Below are positions 43,524-52,658 of a stretch of 64,000 bases of DNA, piece after piece; within the stretch, counting starts at the first letter, position 1, and each line of letters opens with the position of its first letter. The translations under genes and the position numbers were made by a program. The notes below the pieces were generated by a model. It did not search any database and was not told the origin of the DNA. It was given only the letters and a program-made list of their open reading frames with translations. The DNA lies in the NCBI GenBank assembly GCA_965215035.1, contig OZ244040.1:496001-560000 (forward strand), given 5' to 3'. Origin of the DNA: Azophilus sp965215035 (GTDB taxonomy: Bacteria; Pseudomonadota; Gammaproteobacteria; Pseudomonadales; Azotimanducaceae).

Positions 43524-43961
43524 CTAGGGCACCTCGCCACGAACGTAGTGCTCCAGGTTCTCGATGGTGCTGGCCTGATCGTCGATAATCGCGGAGAACA
43601 GGTCTCTCAGGCTCAGCATGCCGGTCACCACGCCGTCGTCGATCACAGGAAGATGGCGGATGTGGTGCGCTTTCATCAAGTTTACGCACTCGTCGATGTG
43701 ATGGCCGGACATCGCCGAGATGACCTTCGAAGTCATGATCTCCGACACCTGGGTTTGCTTCGAGGATTTGTCCCTAAGAATCACCTTGCGGGTGTAGTCC
43801 CGTTCCGAGACGATGCCCACCGGTTGACCCTTCCCCATTACCAGCAGCGCCCCCACCTCCTTTTCGGCCATCATGGCGATTGCGTCGTAGACAGTGGCGG
43901 CGGGGTCGATGCTGAAGATGCCCCGGCCTTTCTGCTTCAATATGTGGTAGACCGTTCGCAT
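43524..43961 (-). CDS. Two-CBS-domain protein
   Basis: The 145-residue protein consists of two CBS motifs (residues about 18-60 with FSIDPAATVYDAIAMMAEKE, and 80-135 with VISAMSGHHIDECVNLMKAH). Each ends with a G-x-V-S/T-x-R/L-D type strand, VGIVSERDYTRKV and VTGMLSLRDLF. CBS pairs bind adenosine nucleotides and act as energy or ligand sensors. It is monocistronic and convergent with cysK. Its partner protein is unknown. Confidence 0.9.
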   Translation of the reverse strand: MRTVYHILKQKGRGIFSIDPAATVYDAIAMMAEKEVGALLVMGKGQPVGIVSERDYTRKVILRDKSSKQTQVSEIMTSKVISAMSGHHIDECVNLMKAHHIRHLPVIDDGVVTGMLSLRDLFSAIIDDQASTIENLEHYVRGEVP

Positions 43962-44327
43962 GGCCCTCTCCCATCAACGTCTCAATAGGTCCGATTGTCC
44001 TCGGTGAGCGCCGGTTTGACAATCCGCCCCCGACACGCGGGAAAACGACAACGATGCCGTGCTGTGTGGTAAGCGCCTCTTGACAAACCCGGTGCCGCCC
44101 AAGGCAGCGAGCCCCGGCCTGGTCCACCCGAGACGGGCAGGTCGTCGGGGCGGTGTGTAGCGACGGGCGTGTCGCCATCTCGATCACCCGCATGGTCCAC
44201 CCAACGGGCATGTTGTCGGGGCACCGATAGCGGTACCCGCCATGGACGGTTGCCCCGGCCTGCACAGGGCGGCCGCAACGGCGCGGCAACGCCGGGGCCG
44301 GCTCGGGTAGGACGGAGCGGGCGTTGA
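43962..44327. other. Intergenic region with two imperfect direct repeats
   Basis: GGTCCACCCGAGACGGGCAG at about 44120 and GGTCCACCCAACGGGCATG at about 44192 begin two related ~37-base stretches 72 bases apart, each ending GTCGGGGC. No gene is evident. The repeats may be regulatory or remnants of tandem duplication. Confidence 0.35.
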
Positions 44328-45416
44328 TCAATCCTGGTGCAGGATTGCCCCGGTTCTGGCGATAGCCACCCGGGGCGGCGGTGCCGTCGCGGGCAAGGCG
44401 AGGAACGCGCCCTGGTGACGGTGGGTGAGTTCCCGCATCAAGATAGCGAAGTTGCGGGTCGAGGCGGCGAAGTACCCGCCGCCGAAACCCTGTTCCAAGC
44501 CCTGGTTCCAGAAACCGATAGCGTGAATTCTGAGCGCACCGCGCCCGACGTCACGGCGGGCCACGCTACTGTCCACCGCGTCTAGGAAGCCGTCGAAATC
44601 GTCGCTTTGGTACTCGTCGCCCACCACAAAGATTGCCATCTTGCGGTCGCTGGCATAGAGATCGCGTATCGCGGTGCGGATACCCGGTGCCGGATTGCTG
44701 CCGGAGAACGGCCGCCAATTCTGCATACGGTTTAGCGCCCGCCGGCGGTTCGACGGGCTATCGGGTATCCACCGGCGGTTGCCGCCACCGTAGAGATAGG
44801 TACCCTGGTCATTAAGCACCTGAAACCCGCGAACCCTGGGGTAGATCGACAGGATGTTGCCAATCTCCTCCACCACCCGGTCCCAAATGCTGGGCATGCC
44901 GGCGAGCAGGCCGAACACATCGCCGGTGACGCTGCCGGATGTGTCCACCACGAAGGCGATGTACTCCGAGTCCACGGGAATGCCGGCCAACTCGGTATCG
45001 ACCTCCAGCTCCTGCTCGTCCGCCGCCGCCGGCGCCTGGTCGAGAATTTTCTGGCTGGCGGCGATAGCCGCGCTGCGGCGGCGCAGCCGGTTGGATTCGG
45101 CCCTTGTGCGCTCCACAAGGCTTTCCAGCCGGCGGCTCACCGCCTGGGCGCTGGCGAGGTCGGTGCTCGCCTCGACACCGAGCCGGTCGTTTTCGGCAAC
45201 TTCCCGCCTGAGCGCCGCCACCTCCTCGCGCAGGCCCGCCAGGGTGAAAAGCATACGGCCGTAGTCGGCGGTGGGTGGCGCCTCCGCCTCCGGTGCCGGT
45301 CCCCACTCGCCAATCGGTAGCATCAGCACCAAGAGCGCGATGGCACCGAAGGCACAGGCAATCACGTCCAGAAAGCTGACCGAGGAGTCGCTGTCGTCCG
45401 GGCGGGGACGCTTCAT
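44328..45416 (-). CDS. VWA-domain protein with N-terminal membrane anchor (second of pair)
   Basis: The 362-residue protein has a single N-terminal helix in SSVSFLDVIACAFGAIALLV (about 11-35), then a Glu/Arg-rich coiled coil (55-125). A von Willebrand A domain (152-340) carries the MIDAS motif DTSGS at 158-162. The FLDV-x-x-x-x-F/L-G anchor resembles that of ExbD/TolR/MotB-type stator partners. Its start overlaps the stop of the preceding VWA gene by 4 bases. It is the last gene of the operon. A role in gripping a ligand or cell-wall component under control of the TolQ-like channel is inferred. Confidence 0.78.
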   Translation of the reverse strand: MKRPRPDDSDSSVSFLDVIACAFGAIALLVLMLPIGEWGPAPEAEAPPTADYGRMLFTLAGLREEVAALRREVAENDRLGVEASTDLASAQAVSRRLESLVERTRAESNRLRRRSAAIAASQKILDQAPAAADEQELEVDTELAGIPVDSEYIAFVVDTSGSVTGDVFGLLAGMPSIWDRVVEEIGNILSIYPRVRGFQVLNDQGTYLYGGGNRRWIPDSPSNRRRALNRMQNWRPFSGSNPAPGIRTAIRDLYASDRKMAIFVVGDEYQSDDFDGFLDAVDSSVARRDVGRGALRIHAIGFWNQGLEQGFGGGYFAASTRNFAILMRELTHRHQGAFLALPATAPPPRVAIARTGAILHQD

Positions 45417-46543
45417 GGCCAGCCCTCCGCCGGGGTCAGCAGTCGGCCACCACTCAGCGCCGTCAGCAGCCAATAGCCGCGCACCGCATCGGCGTCGCCA
45501 TCGAGAGGGTAGAGCACCACATCAATAGACACGCCGGCCAGGCGCCGCTCGACCACCCGCACCGCATCCAGATAGATGCTGGCCCGGCAGGCCGGCGACA
45601 GCACGGGCCTGGTGCGGCGACTCGATTCGCGACAACCGTGCAGACTGCCCAAACGCCGGTCTCCGGGCAGGGTTGGCAAGCCGTCGGTGAGAATCAGCAA
45701 CTGCTCGGGCCTCGGGTCGAGTCTGGCCGCCGCTTCGAATACCTGCCTGAGGTTCGTGGGGCCACCGGGGAGCATCGGCGCCACGGCGGCATCGACCGCC
45801 CCGGCGTTGGCGGAGCGCGCATCCTTGATGCGCCAGTCCAGGGCATCGCCGGGCTCGACGATGGCACCGTCGAGGTCGCGCAGGTCCTGGGCGTAGGTGA
45901 ATAACTGAAAGCGCCCCTCGTGGGGCAGTTGCCGATACGCCCAAAGGACCGCTTCCTTGGCGTCGGCCCACTTCTCTGCCTGCCGCTGCGCGGCCGGGCC
46001 GGACGCGCGCAGACGTATGATCTCCACCAGCGATCGATGCAGCATGCTCGCGGAACGGTCAAGAAAAATGGCTACCCGGTCGTCCTGTACATTGATGCCG
46101 GTAAGCTGGCGTTTGGGGGCATGGGTCTCGGGTGGCCGGTCCGGTTCCCGCGCGGCGACTTGCGACTCCCGCAGCTTGGCAACGGCGGCGCGCAAGGCGG
46201 CGCGCTCTGCCTGGAGCTGGCTAAGCAGGGTGGTGTAGCCCAAGGCTTGGCTGGTCTGTTGGTCCGATGCGGCCTGCAGGGAAGCCAAGTTGGCGGCGAG
46301 CGCCTGTTCCTGGGCCCGGCGCCGGGAGCGAAGCCCGTCGCGCTGCTCGCGCACCACGGCAATGTCGGCCTTGGCCTCTTGAATCCGTTCGGCGACCAAG
46401 GCGGAGTCGGCGGCATCAACAGTCGCCGGGCCATGTTTGACGATCAGCAACAACAGCACCGCCGAACCCAGGCCGCAACAGAGCACATCCAGAAAGGCGA
46501 GCCCGAAGCCCGCGAGCCGCGGCCTTTGCACCGGGCGCTTCAC
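45413..46543 (-). CDS. VWA-domain protein with N-terminal membrane anchor (first of pair)
   Basis: The 376-residue protein has an anchor helix at about 15-35 (LAFLDVLCCGLGSAVLLLLI), a long coiled coil (50-130) and a VWA-like domain from about 150. The MIDAS-like motif is DRSAS at 162-166 and LILTDGLPTLPG follows later. It is similar in plan to the next gene but not close in sequence. Its start overlaps the channel gene by 4 bases. Its residues 44-128 are largely helical and could cross the periplasm. Confidence 0.78.
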   Translation of the reverse strand: MKRPVQRPRLAGFGLAFLDVLCCGLGSAVLLLLIVKHGPATVDAADSALVAERIQEAKADIAVVREQRDGLRSRRRAQEQALAANLASLQAASDQQTSQALGYTTLLSQLQAERAALRAAVAKLRESQVAAREPDRPPETHAPKRQLTGINVQDDRVAIFLDRSASMLHRSLVEIIRLRASGPAAQRQAEKWADAKEAVLWAYRQLPHEGRFQLFTYAQDLRDLDGAIVEPGDALDWRIKDARSANAGAVDAAVAPMLPGGPTNLRQVFEAAARLDPRPEQLLILTDGLPTLPGDRRLGSLHGCRESSRRTRPVLSPACRASIYLDAVRVVERRLAGVSIDVVLYPLDGDADAVRGYWLLTALSGGRLLTPAEGWP

Positions 46544-47469
46544 GCCGGAGCGCCTGTACCGGTCTCCTTCGTGGAAGCCGGGGCGGCCCCCTCCACCACG
46601 GTCGTCTTAGCCAGCGCGCTGAGCTGGGCGATCACCCGGGAGGAAATGAAATGCTTGCAGTTGGCGACCAGGCGTTCCTCGCGCCCCTGCAGCAGGCTGG
46701 AGACGAGCATCAGAACGAGGCTGACAAACAGGGCCACGAACGTTGAATTGAAGGCAATGCCGAGGCTAGCGGCCACGCCCGAGATGTCACCGGCCATCGC
46801 CTCGCCGGCCTTGGTCAAGGCTTCGCCGATGCCGCGCACCGTGCCAAGAAAGCCGATGGAGGGAATCGCCCAAAGAACATACCTGGTGATTGCCAGCTTG
46901 GCGTAGAGGGTCTCTAGGTGGAGGTCGCAAGCCTCGCTGGCCACCTCGTTGGCCTCGTGAAAATCACCGTTTAGGCGGATGCGGTCGAAGGCCAGACCCA
47001 GGCTTTCGAGCAGTAGCGAGTTTGGCACCTTGGCGGCCGCTTCCGCGAGCCGCTGCCCCAGGCCTTCGAGGGTTGCCTGGCTCGCGTCCGTGGCCGCGTC
47101 GAGCTGTAGGAAATCCAGCTCCAGCAGATAGCCCTCGCTTTCCAACAGCCGGTATCGAAAGGCCAGCAGCCAAGCGCACCACAGGCCGATAACGAGGCAG
47201 ATCTCCTGCTCCAGATCCTTAAGAATCACCGCCAGATTGCGTTCCGGCACGGCGCCTTCGGCGGTGGCCGCCCGTATGGCGTCGCCAGCCACCGGATCGA
47301 TATAGAACAGGTAGACGAGGTGCACGAGCGCGGCGCAGAGGATCAGCCCGACGAGATCCAGGATGACGCCGTGCCCGGCGGAGAAGCGCACCAAGCGACG
47401 GCGCAGCGTCAGGGCGGCGGGTGGCTCAACGATCACGGCGGAGCTCCCGCGGAAAGCCACAATGAGCAT
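46540..47469 (-). CDS. MotA/TolQ/ExbB-type proton channel family protein
   Basis: A protein of about 300 residues with hydrophobic helices near residues 35-60 and 85-105 and two near the end. The TolQ/ExbB core is PSIGFLGTVRGIGEALTKAG, then GIAFNSTFVALFVSLVLMLV. In characterised family members such channels pass protons to drive an ExbD/TolR/MotB partner. Here the partners are most likely the two VWA proteins translated from overlapping starts. The start is uncertain: ATG 47469 lacks a good ribosome site, while GTG 47436 follows CGGGAG and would give 298 residues. Confidence 0.8.
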   Translation of the reverse strand: MLIVAFRGSSAVIVEPPAALTLRRRLVRFSAGHGVILDLVGLILCAALVHLVYLFYIDPVAGDAIRAATAEGAVPERNLAVILKDLEQEICLVIGLWCAWLLAFRYRLLESEGYLLELDFLQLDAATDASQATLEGLGQRLAEAAAKVPNSLLLESLGLAFDRIRLNGDFHEANEVASEACDLHLETLYAKLAITRYVLWAIPSIGFLGTVRGIGEALTKAGEAMAGDISGVAASLGIAFNSTFVALFVSLVLMLVSSLLQGREERLVANCKHFISSRVIAQLSALAKTTVVEGAAPASTKETGTGAPA

Positions 47470-47480
47470 TGCCCAACATC

Positions 47481-47530
47481 GGGTTGCTGTATCGGTTTGC
47501 ATTTGTAGACCGAGCGAGGGCACGGCCCCG
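47481..47530. repeat. MITE-like element, family 2, partial copy C
   Basis: GGGTTGCTGTATCGGTTTGC, then ATTTGTAGACCGAGCGAGGG and CACGGCCCC, match the left half of family-2 copies at 28182 and 37685. The right arm is missing. It lies inside the envelope operon, between the small secreted protein and the channel gene. Confidence 0.5.
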
Positions 47531-47540
47531 GTGCCGTCTA

Positions 47541-47855
47541 TTAGATATCCTGGGGGAGATCGACATTGGCGTTGACCCGGATGGATTCGGTTTCGATGGG
47601 CGCTAGAGGTGCGCGTATCTCTGGGCGGGTTTCCTCGGCGCCATCGCCGGTGGCGGCTTCGGCACCTTGGTTCCCGTCGTCGTCTTGGCTGGCGACATCG
47701 CCTCGTTTTGCAGCATTGCCCTCCTGCGCCGCCGGTCGCTCGGTCGGCCCTTCCCGGCTCGCATCGTCCAGCCCCACTGCTGGCTGGTTCGGTGGCTGGT
47801 TCGGGGCAACCAGACCCGCGACCAGGAGCAACCGCCAAGCGAGCGCGGCGGGCAT
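47541..47855 (-). CDS. Small secreted or periplasmic protein, unknown
   Basis: A 104-residue frame starts MPAALAWRLLLVAGLVAPNQ, a probable signal peptide. An acidic, low-complexity Gln/Asp/Glu/Ala-rich chain follows, ending IRVNANVDLPQDI. The ATG at 47855 overlaps the TGA of the PEGA-FGE gene (TGATG), implying coupled translation. An ATG 12 bases upstream is an alternative. No known domain. Its place in the operon suggests a periplasmic accessory. Confidence 0.6.
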   Translation of the reverse strand: MPAALAWRLLLVAGLVAPNQPPNQPAVGLDDASREGPTERPAAQEGNAAKRGDVASQDDDGNQGAEAATGDGAEETRPEIRAPLAPIETESIRVNANVDLPQDI

Positions 47856-49861
47856 CAGTAGAGCCACTTGGCGATACGAAAGCCCACCGCATCGCTGCTG
47901 GTTGTCACAAAGGTCCGGTGGCCGGAGGTGAGGGCTGCCAGTTCATAGGACCGGAAGCTCGAACCCTTAACCACATGATCGAAGCCCCGGGCCGGTCCGA
48001 TCGGGTCCATCAGCGGACCGTCATCCACTGCGGAGGGCACGGGGGCGTAGTAGTCCGTCACCCATTCCGCTAGGTTTCCGGTCAGGTCGTACAGGCCGTT
48101 GAAGTTAGCCGGATAGGTACCCGTGGGTGCCACCTGGGCGTGGTTGTCGGCGTGGTCGGCAAGGAACAGCCCGCCTAGGTGCCGCGCCTCGCGGCCAGCG
48201 AAATTCGCGAAGCCCCGGGGGATGGTGGCCGCCTCTCCCCATGGATAGGGCCCCACCGGCCGCTTGCTGTTGAAGTCGTAGCCGCTCACCGCCTCCCATT
48301 CGGCCTCCGTAGGCAGCCGGTAGCCGAGCGCACTGGATACGACCAGCCGCAGTTCGCCCCGCCCATCGAACTCGTAGACCGGGGCCAAGCCTTCCCGGCG
48401 GCTGAGCCAATTGCAGAACTCCGCAGCCCTTTTCCAAGTCACGTTGGCCACCGGATGCTGGCCGGAAAGCCCGGCGGGTATCGGTACCGGGTCGAAAGCC
48501 CGGAACGCATCGTAGTCCAGCTCGCGCCTGCCAATGTAGAAGGCCCGGGTCAATACCTTCTCCACACCCCGCTCCGGCCGCTCCGCCAGCCAGGGTCGAA
48601 AGCGAACGGCTGGAAACTTGCGTAGCACCGACCCGTCCACCGTCCTGATCTCCGCCGGGGCTTGCTGGAAGGCCCACTCCTCGGGCAGCATCATCTTGAA
48701 CGCGTAGTTGCGCTCGGGACCGCCCACCGCAGCCACGACCACCGATTGCGTCTGATAGCCTTCGCGAACCACACCGATACGGTCGCCCGCCCGCACCCGT
48801 ATGCGGGTCGGCGTGGTGCCCCGGTCGATGCCGTTGACCGTCACCCGGGCCGCCAAATCGGCGCTCACCTCGGCATCGAAGCCGCGGCCTCCAAGGTGAA
48901 AGGTGCGCTCAAGCGCCTCGCCCGGGCCGGGCCGTATCTGGCTGTGAAGCACCTCGTGGCCGAATTTCCGAATCGTCAAGTTGTGCGTGCGCAAGGCGGC
49001 AAGCTCAACCTGTAGCGGGGTGTTGCCGACAAACTGGCCGTCCACCAGGACGGCGGCCCTCTCCGGAGCGGACCTCAGGGTAAGGGTCGCGTCCTTAGGC
49101 GCGAGTTCAATCAGGCCTAGGTCCGCTAGGCTGTCCGGAACGGCGGTGAATTGCCGTCGGGCGCTGTGATATCCGGGCAACCGAACCTCCACCTCGTGCA
49201 AACCAAGCGGCACCGCGTGCGCGTGGGCGGCACCACGACCCACTGGAACGCCATTCAGGACGATCTCCGCCTCACCCGGCCGGACCCAGACAGCAAAGGT
49301 GCTGCCGCTCGGCTCGGTGGTGAACCGGAACTGCTGCTGCTCGCCGTAGCCAGCCACATCGATCAACTCCTCGATGGGCAGAATCCAGCCACCCCGGATG
49401 TTGATCCGGTGTGCGCCGGGCTGTAGTTCCAACTCGGTGACGGGGGCACCCCCCAGGGCGTCCCCATCGACCAGCAGTTCGAAATGCGACGCCGAATCGA
49501 CGCCTACGACCACCCTGCCGGGCAGCGGCTCAAGCGCTACCTCGATTAGCTGTTGGCCACCCGCCTTGGCTAGCTCGACCAGCTTGGGCGCATAGCCCCT
49601 AGCCGCAACCTGGACACCGCCTACCGCGGAGAACAGCAGCACCCGGTTGCCCATGATCAGCAACGCGCCGCTGGACCGCCGCAGCGAGCTGGTGGCGGCG
49701 GCCCGCTCCGGGGTTGCCTGGAGTTCGAAGGCCCTTGCCGTAAACACCAACACGATGGGCGCGGCGGCGATCAGCAGTATGGCCGCAATGATCATATTGC
49801 GATGCAGGCGCCGCCTACTGATGTAGGCATCGATGCCCGTCGGCGGCTCAGAATCGCTCAT
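47855..49861 (-). CDS. PEGA-repeat and formylglycine-generating-enzyme-like (FGE/SUMF) membrane protein
   Basis: The 668-residue protein has a membrane helix at about 22-42 and a string of PEGA-type beta domains between about 110 and 400 (VLLVDG-like strands, for instance AAVLVDGQFVGNTPLQVELA). A C-terminal FGE-sulfatase fold from about 430 includes YRLPTEAEWEAVSG, LYDLTGNLAEWVTDYY and VVKGSSFRSYELA. The catalytic cysteines of true FGE are not evident, so the fold probably binds rather than modifies. PEGA domains suggest contact with the cell surface. Its start overlaps the TPR gene's end by 14 bases. Confidence 0.82.
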   Translation of the reverse strand: MSDSEPPTGIDAYISRRRLHRNMIIAAILLIAAAPIVLVFTARAFELQATPERAAATSSLRRSSGALLIMGNRVLLFSAVGGVQVAARGYAPKLVELAKAGGQQLIEVALEPLPGRVVVGVDSASHFELLVDGDALGGAPVTELELQPGAHRINIRGGWILPIEELIDVAGYGEQQQFRFTTEPSGSTFAVWVRPGEAEIVLNGVPVGRGAAHAHAVPLGLHEVEVRLPGYHSARRQFTAVPDSLADLGLIELAPKDATLTLRSAPERAAVLVDGQFVGNTPLQVELAALRTHNLTIRKFGHEVLHSQIRPGPGEALERTFHLGGRGFDAEVSADLAARVTVNGIDRGTTPTRIRVRAGDRIGVVREGYQTQSVVVAAVGGPERNYAFKMMLPEEWAFQQAPAEIRTVDGSVLRKFPAVRFRPWLAERPERGVEKVLTRAFYIGRRELDYDAFRAFDPVPIPAGLSGQHPVANVTWKRAAEFCNWLSRREGLAPVYEFDGRGELRLVVSSALGYRLPTEAEWEAVSGYDFNSKRPVGPYPWGEAATIPRGFANFAGREARHLGGLFLADHADNHAQVAPTGTYPANFNGLYDLTGNLAEWVTDYYAPVPSAVDDGPLMDPIGPARGFDHVVKGSSFRSYELAALTSGHRTFVTTSSDAVGFRIAKWLY

Positions 49862-51296
49862 CGCAGACGATCTCGAAGGCCAGGGGGCCAGATTCCAGGG
49901 GCACGGCGAACGGCAGGCGGGCCTCTCGATAGCCGGCCCGGCGACCGCTTAGCACGTAGTCGCCCGGCAGCACCTCTAGTTGCAGTTGTCGGAACTTGCC
50001 CAGGCCGCGTCCTGGCATGATGCGAACCTCGGTCCTGTTGTCGGAGCGCAGGGTCAGTTGCACCCGGCGGCCCCAGGCAGCCACAGCCGTGCGCAGATCG
50101 ACCAGCTTCCCGCCGATGCGCACCCCATGGTCGCCGCGCTTTGCGGCCTCGACCAACAGATCGGCCGCCTGGTTGCGCACCGCCGTGGTCGCCAAACGCC
50201 CTGGCTGGCTGAGGAACGCATCGATGCGCCCCTCGATGTCCACCAGCCAGGCGACGCGGACCAGCCGGTCGGCGGCCAGTGCGTCATTTGGCGCAAGCTG
50301 CCGAATGCGCCGCAACGACGCCTGCGCCTCCGGCCACCGCTCCGCATTGAGCGCCGCCTCCACCTCGGTGCGCCGGGTGGCCAACTCGGCATCGATTTGC
50401 CGGCGGCGCACATCCTCCAGGGCCTCCTGGGCGGCGACCGAACCGGGGTCAGCCTGCAATGCCGCCTGAAAGGCCGCCTCCGCCTGCGCCCATTCGCCAC
50501 GATCAAGATGCGCAAAGCCGCTGGACATGCTGCCCTTGAAGCGATCTTGACGGCGCAGCGCCACAATGCGGGCGCGCGCGTCACCGACACCGGGGCGCAG
50601 CAGCCCGGACGGTACCGCCTGGAGCGTCTTCTCCGCCGCCCGGAGTTCGCCCCGCTCGATGAGCTGGTTGGCCTCCTGAAGCAAAGCCAGGGCCTCTACC
50701 CCCTGTTCCGCAGTGGCGAGCCCGTTGGCCGCCTCGGCCAAGCCCGGCTGCCAATGCAAGACGGCTTCGAACTCGGCGATGGCCGCCCGGTAGTTGCCGG
50801 TGTCGAGGAAGCTCTGGCCGGTGGCCAGACGGTGCCGCACCAACGCCTCGAACGCATCGCCAATGGCGGTCAGCCGGGTAAGCGCCCCCTGGAACCTAGC
50901 CGCCGCATCGCCAAAGTACTCATCCCGGTATAGCGCCATGCCCTGCCGGCGCAACTCCTCGGCGGCGGCGAACTCCTCGGCATCCCAGGGCGGCTCGTCC
51001 ACTACGGCTAGGCGTTCCATAACGGCATCGACCCTGGCCCGCGCGTCGATGGCCGCCTGACGCTCCCGGCAGACGGGTGAATTCGCCCACTCCCCGGCGC
51101 AGCCCACCCCGGCGGCAAGGGCCGGCAAGGCCGCTAGGCCGCCCAACAACAGGGCAGCGGCGAGTACCGGCAAGGCGTAGCGGGCCGGCGAACCCGGGCG
51201 CAAGGAAGCGCAGCGAGCATCCAGGCAAGAAGCCCGCCCGCCGCTACGCGCACGGGGGTTCCCACTTCGATTTCCTGGCAGGCAAGACAAGGGCAC
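49848..51296 (-). CDS. Periplasmic TPR-like protein with C-terminal PEGA-like domain
   Basis: A protein of up to 482 residues. After a hydrophobic export signal (ALPVLAAALLLGGLAALPAL) the chain has several tetratricopeptide-like helical pairs (GNYRAAIAEFEAVLHWQPGL; GEWAQAEAAFQAALQADPGS). It ends in a beta domain with LEVLPGDYVLSGRRAGYREA, similar to PEGA. TPRs mediate protein-protein contacts; it may link the channel/VWA complex to the PEGA-FGE protein. The start is uncertain: the GTG at 51296 has no ribosome site and the true start may be closer to the signal sequence. Confidence 0.72.
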   Translation of the reverse strand: MPLSCLPGNRSGNPRARSGGRASCLDARCASLRPGSPARYALPVLAAALLLGGLAALPALAAGVGCAGEWANSPVCRERQAAIDARARVDAVMERLAVVDEPPWDAEEFAAAEELRRQGMALYRDEYFGDAAARFQGALTRLTAIGDAFEALVRHRLATGQSFLDTGNYRAAIAEFEAVLHWQPGLAEAANGLATAEQGVEALALLQEANQLIERGELRAAEKTLQAVPSGLLRPGVGDARARIVALRRQDRFKGSMSSGFAHLDRGEWAQAEAAFQAALQADPGSVAAQEALEDVRRRQIDAELATRRTEVEAALNAERWPEAQASLRRIRQLAPNDALAADRLVRVAWLVDIEGRIDAFLSQPGRLATTAVRNQAADLLVEAAKRGDHGVRIGGKLVDLRTAVAAWGRRVQLTLRSDNRTEVRIMPGRGLGKFRQLQLEVLPGDYVLSGRRAGYREARLPFAVPLESGPLAFEIVCDERF

Positions 51297-51323
51297 CGCT
51301 CGGTTCTTGGCGCGATGCCCGGC

Positions 51324-52658
51324 CTAGGGGCTCGCGCCAACCACGGCGACGGCGGTGAGATCGTCGGTCTGGTTGGCGTACATCGCGCGCAACAGTTCGC
51401 GCCATTGGGTGAACTGCTCGGTTGCGGTTCCCCGCAGGGTGACCGTACCCTGCTCAAGCTCCACCACCGCCGGCGCCAACTCGGTTTGTAGAGACCGGCC
51501 CAGTTCGTTCAGCTCCGCCACCTCGGCCCTTCTTTGCCGGTTGGTGCGAAAGCTGGAGTACAACAAGGCCGCGCTGGCGGCACCGGCGGCCACGGTGGGC
51601 AGGGTGCCCACATCCTTGTCGGCCGCGGCGGCAACCGTGGCGGCGGCGGCCAAAACGCCCAGGATGGCCTGGGCCGTGGACCGCTCCTTCAATAGGCGCT
51701 GCTGCCGCGCGATCGGGTACGAATCTCTCTGCCAGAGCGCGTAGGATTGCTGCATGCGCCCGGTAAAGTCGGCGTAGCCCCCGGACAACCGTTGGCTGAA
51801 ATCCCGATCGCGGGCCTGCACGGTTTGTATTCGAATCCATTCTTCGGTGTCCATGGCGGGCAGGTAGCGCAACCGCAACCGGCCATTCGATTCCCGGAGG
51901 GTGTCCGCGTAGATGTCGGGGGCGAAGTACCTGGCGAGCACCAGATCCCTGGTGAGGGCGAGCTTCTCCACGTCGCTGAGCCGCGGACTTCGGCCCTTGG
52001 CGATACGGCTCTGGTTTCTCTTCTCGGCAGCGGCATGCCGCCCAGCTTCGACAAGCGCGCGCTGCTCCACAAGGGTGGCGATTTCCGTGTACAGGTCGGC
52101 GAAGGGATCGGCGCTGCGGTGGACGTTGTTCTCATGCCAGCCCTCCGGCACACGATGGCGAACCGTCCTGTCGGCAAGCCAGTTCCTACCCGTGGCGTCG
52201 AGCAGCCGGAAGCGGATGCGAAGGTCTTCGCCGTTGGACCGGGTGATTTCGCCGAGCAGGTACAGATCTGCGCTCGCCGCGCTGTCTGGTGTGACGATAA
52301 CCCTATCGAAGAGCCCCCGGGCGCGGATAGCCTCGGCAATCATATGGGCACTGCGGACGGCTTCGGCGCGCCGCAGTTCTGGCCAAATGCCCCGCTTCTC
52401 CCAGACCTGCTGGTTCGCCGGCAGGCCCGGATCCAATATCGGCACCGCCAAATCGAGGGGCGGCAGGCGCCGTAGGGGGCGCTCGGCCGTCTGTGCGCCG
52501 GATGGCTCCGCCACGCCAGGGCCAGGTTCGATGCGGGGCCCCGGGGCGTCCGGCCAGGCCGTCGGCACCCAGGCGACTAGCAGCAGCGCCGTCAGACGCG
52601 TTGCCGCCAATAGGTGGGTTGCCAGCACAGATTCAGAGGTTCTTGACGTAGTTTTCAT
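51324..52658 (-). CDS. Exported protein of unknown function
   Basis: The 444-residue protein starts MKTTSRTSESVLATHLLAAT, with a hydrophobic signal ending near TAWPDAPG. The following domain (SADLYLLGEITRSNGEDLRI, RFRLLDATGRNWLADRTVRH) resembles the lipoprotein/CsgG-like fold used to sense or assemble in the outer membrane, though this is weak. A long alpha-helical middle and a hydrophobic segment at about 330-370 (AILGVLAAAATVAAAADKDV) follow. GGGAGGAAT directly before the ATG is a strong ribosome site. It overlaps the upstream gene by 26 bases. Confidence 0.65.
   Translation of the reverse strand: MKTTSRTSESVLATHLLAATRLTALLLVAWVPTAWPDAPGPRIEPGPGVAEPSGAQTAERPLRRLPPLDLAVPILDPGLPANQQVWEKRGIWPELRRAEAVRSAHMIAEAIRARGLFDRVIVTPDSAASADLYLLGEITRSNGEDLRIRFRLLDATGRNWLADRTVRHRVPEGWHENNVHRSADPFADLYTEIATLVEQRALVEAGRHAAAEKRNQSRIAKGRSPRLSDVEKLALTRDLVLARYFAPDIYADTLRESNGRLRLRYLPAMDTEEWIRIQTVQARDRDFSQRLSGGYADFTGRMQQSYALWQRDSYPIARQQRLLKERSTAQAILGVLAAAATVAAAADKDVGTLPTVAAGAASAALLYSSFRTNRQRRAEVAELNELGRSLQTELAPAVVELEQGTVTLRGTATEQFTQWRELLRAMYANQTDDLTAVAVVGASP

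Noticed and set aside
46540..47469. Zorya defence system (ZorA-like channel)
   Set aside because: The channel is MotA/TolQ-like, but its partners carry VWA domains, not the OmpA/MotB domain of ZorB, and no ZorC/D/E genes follow.
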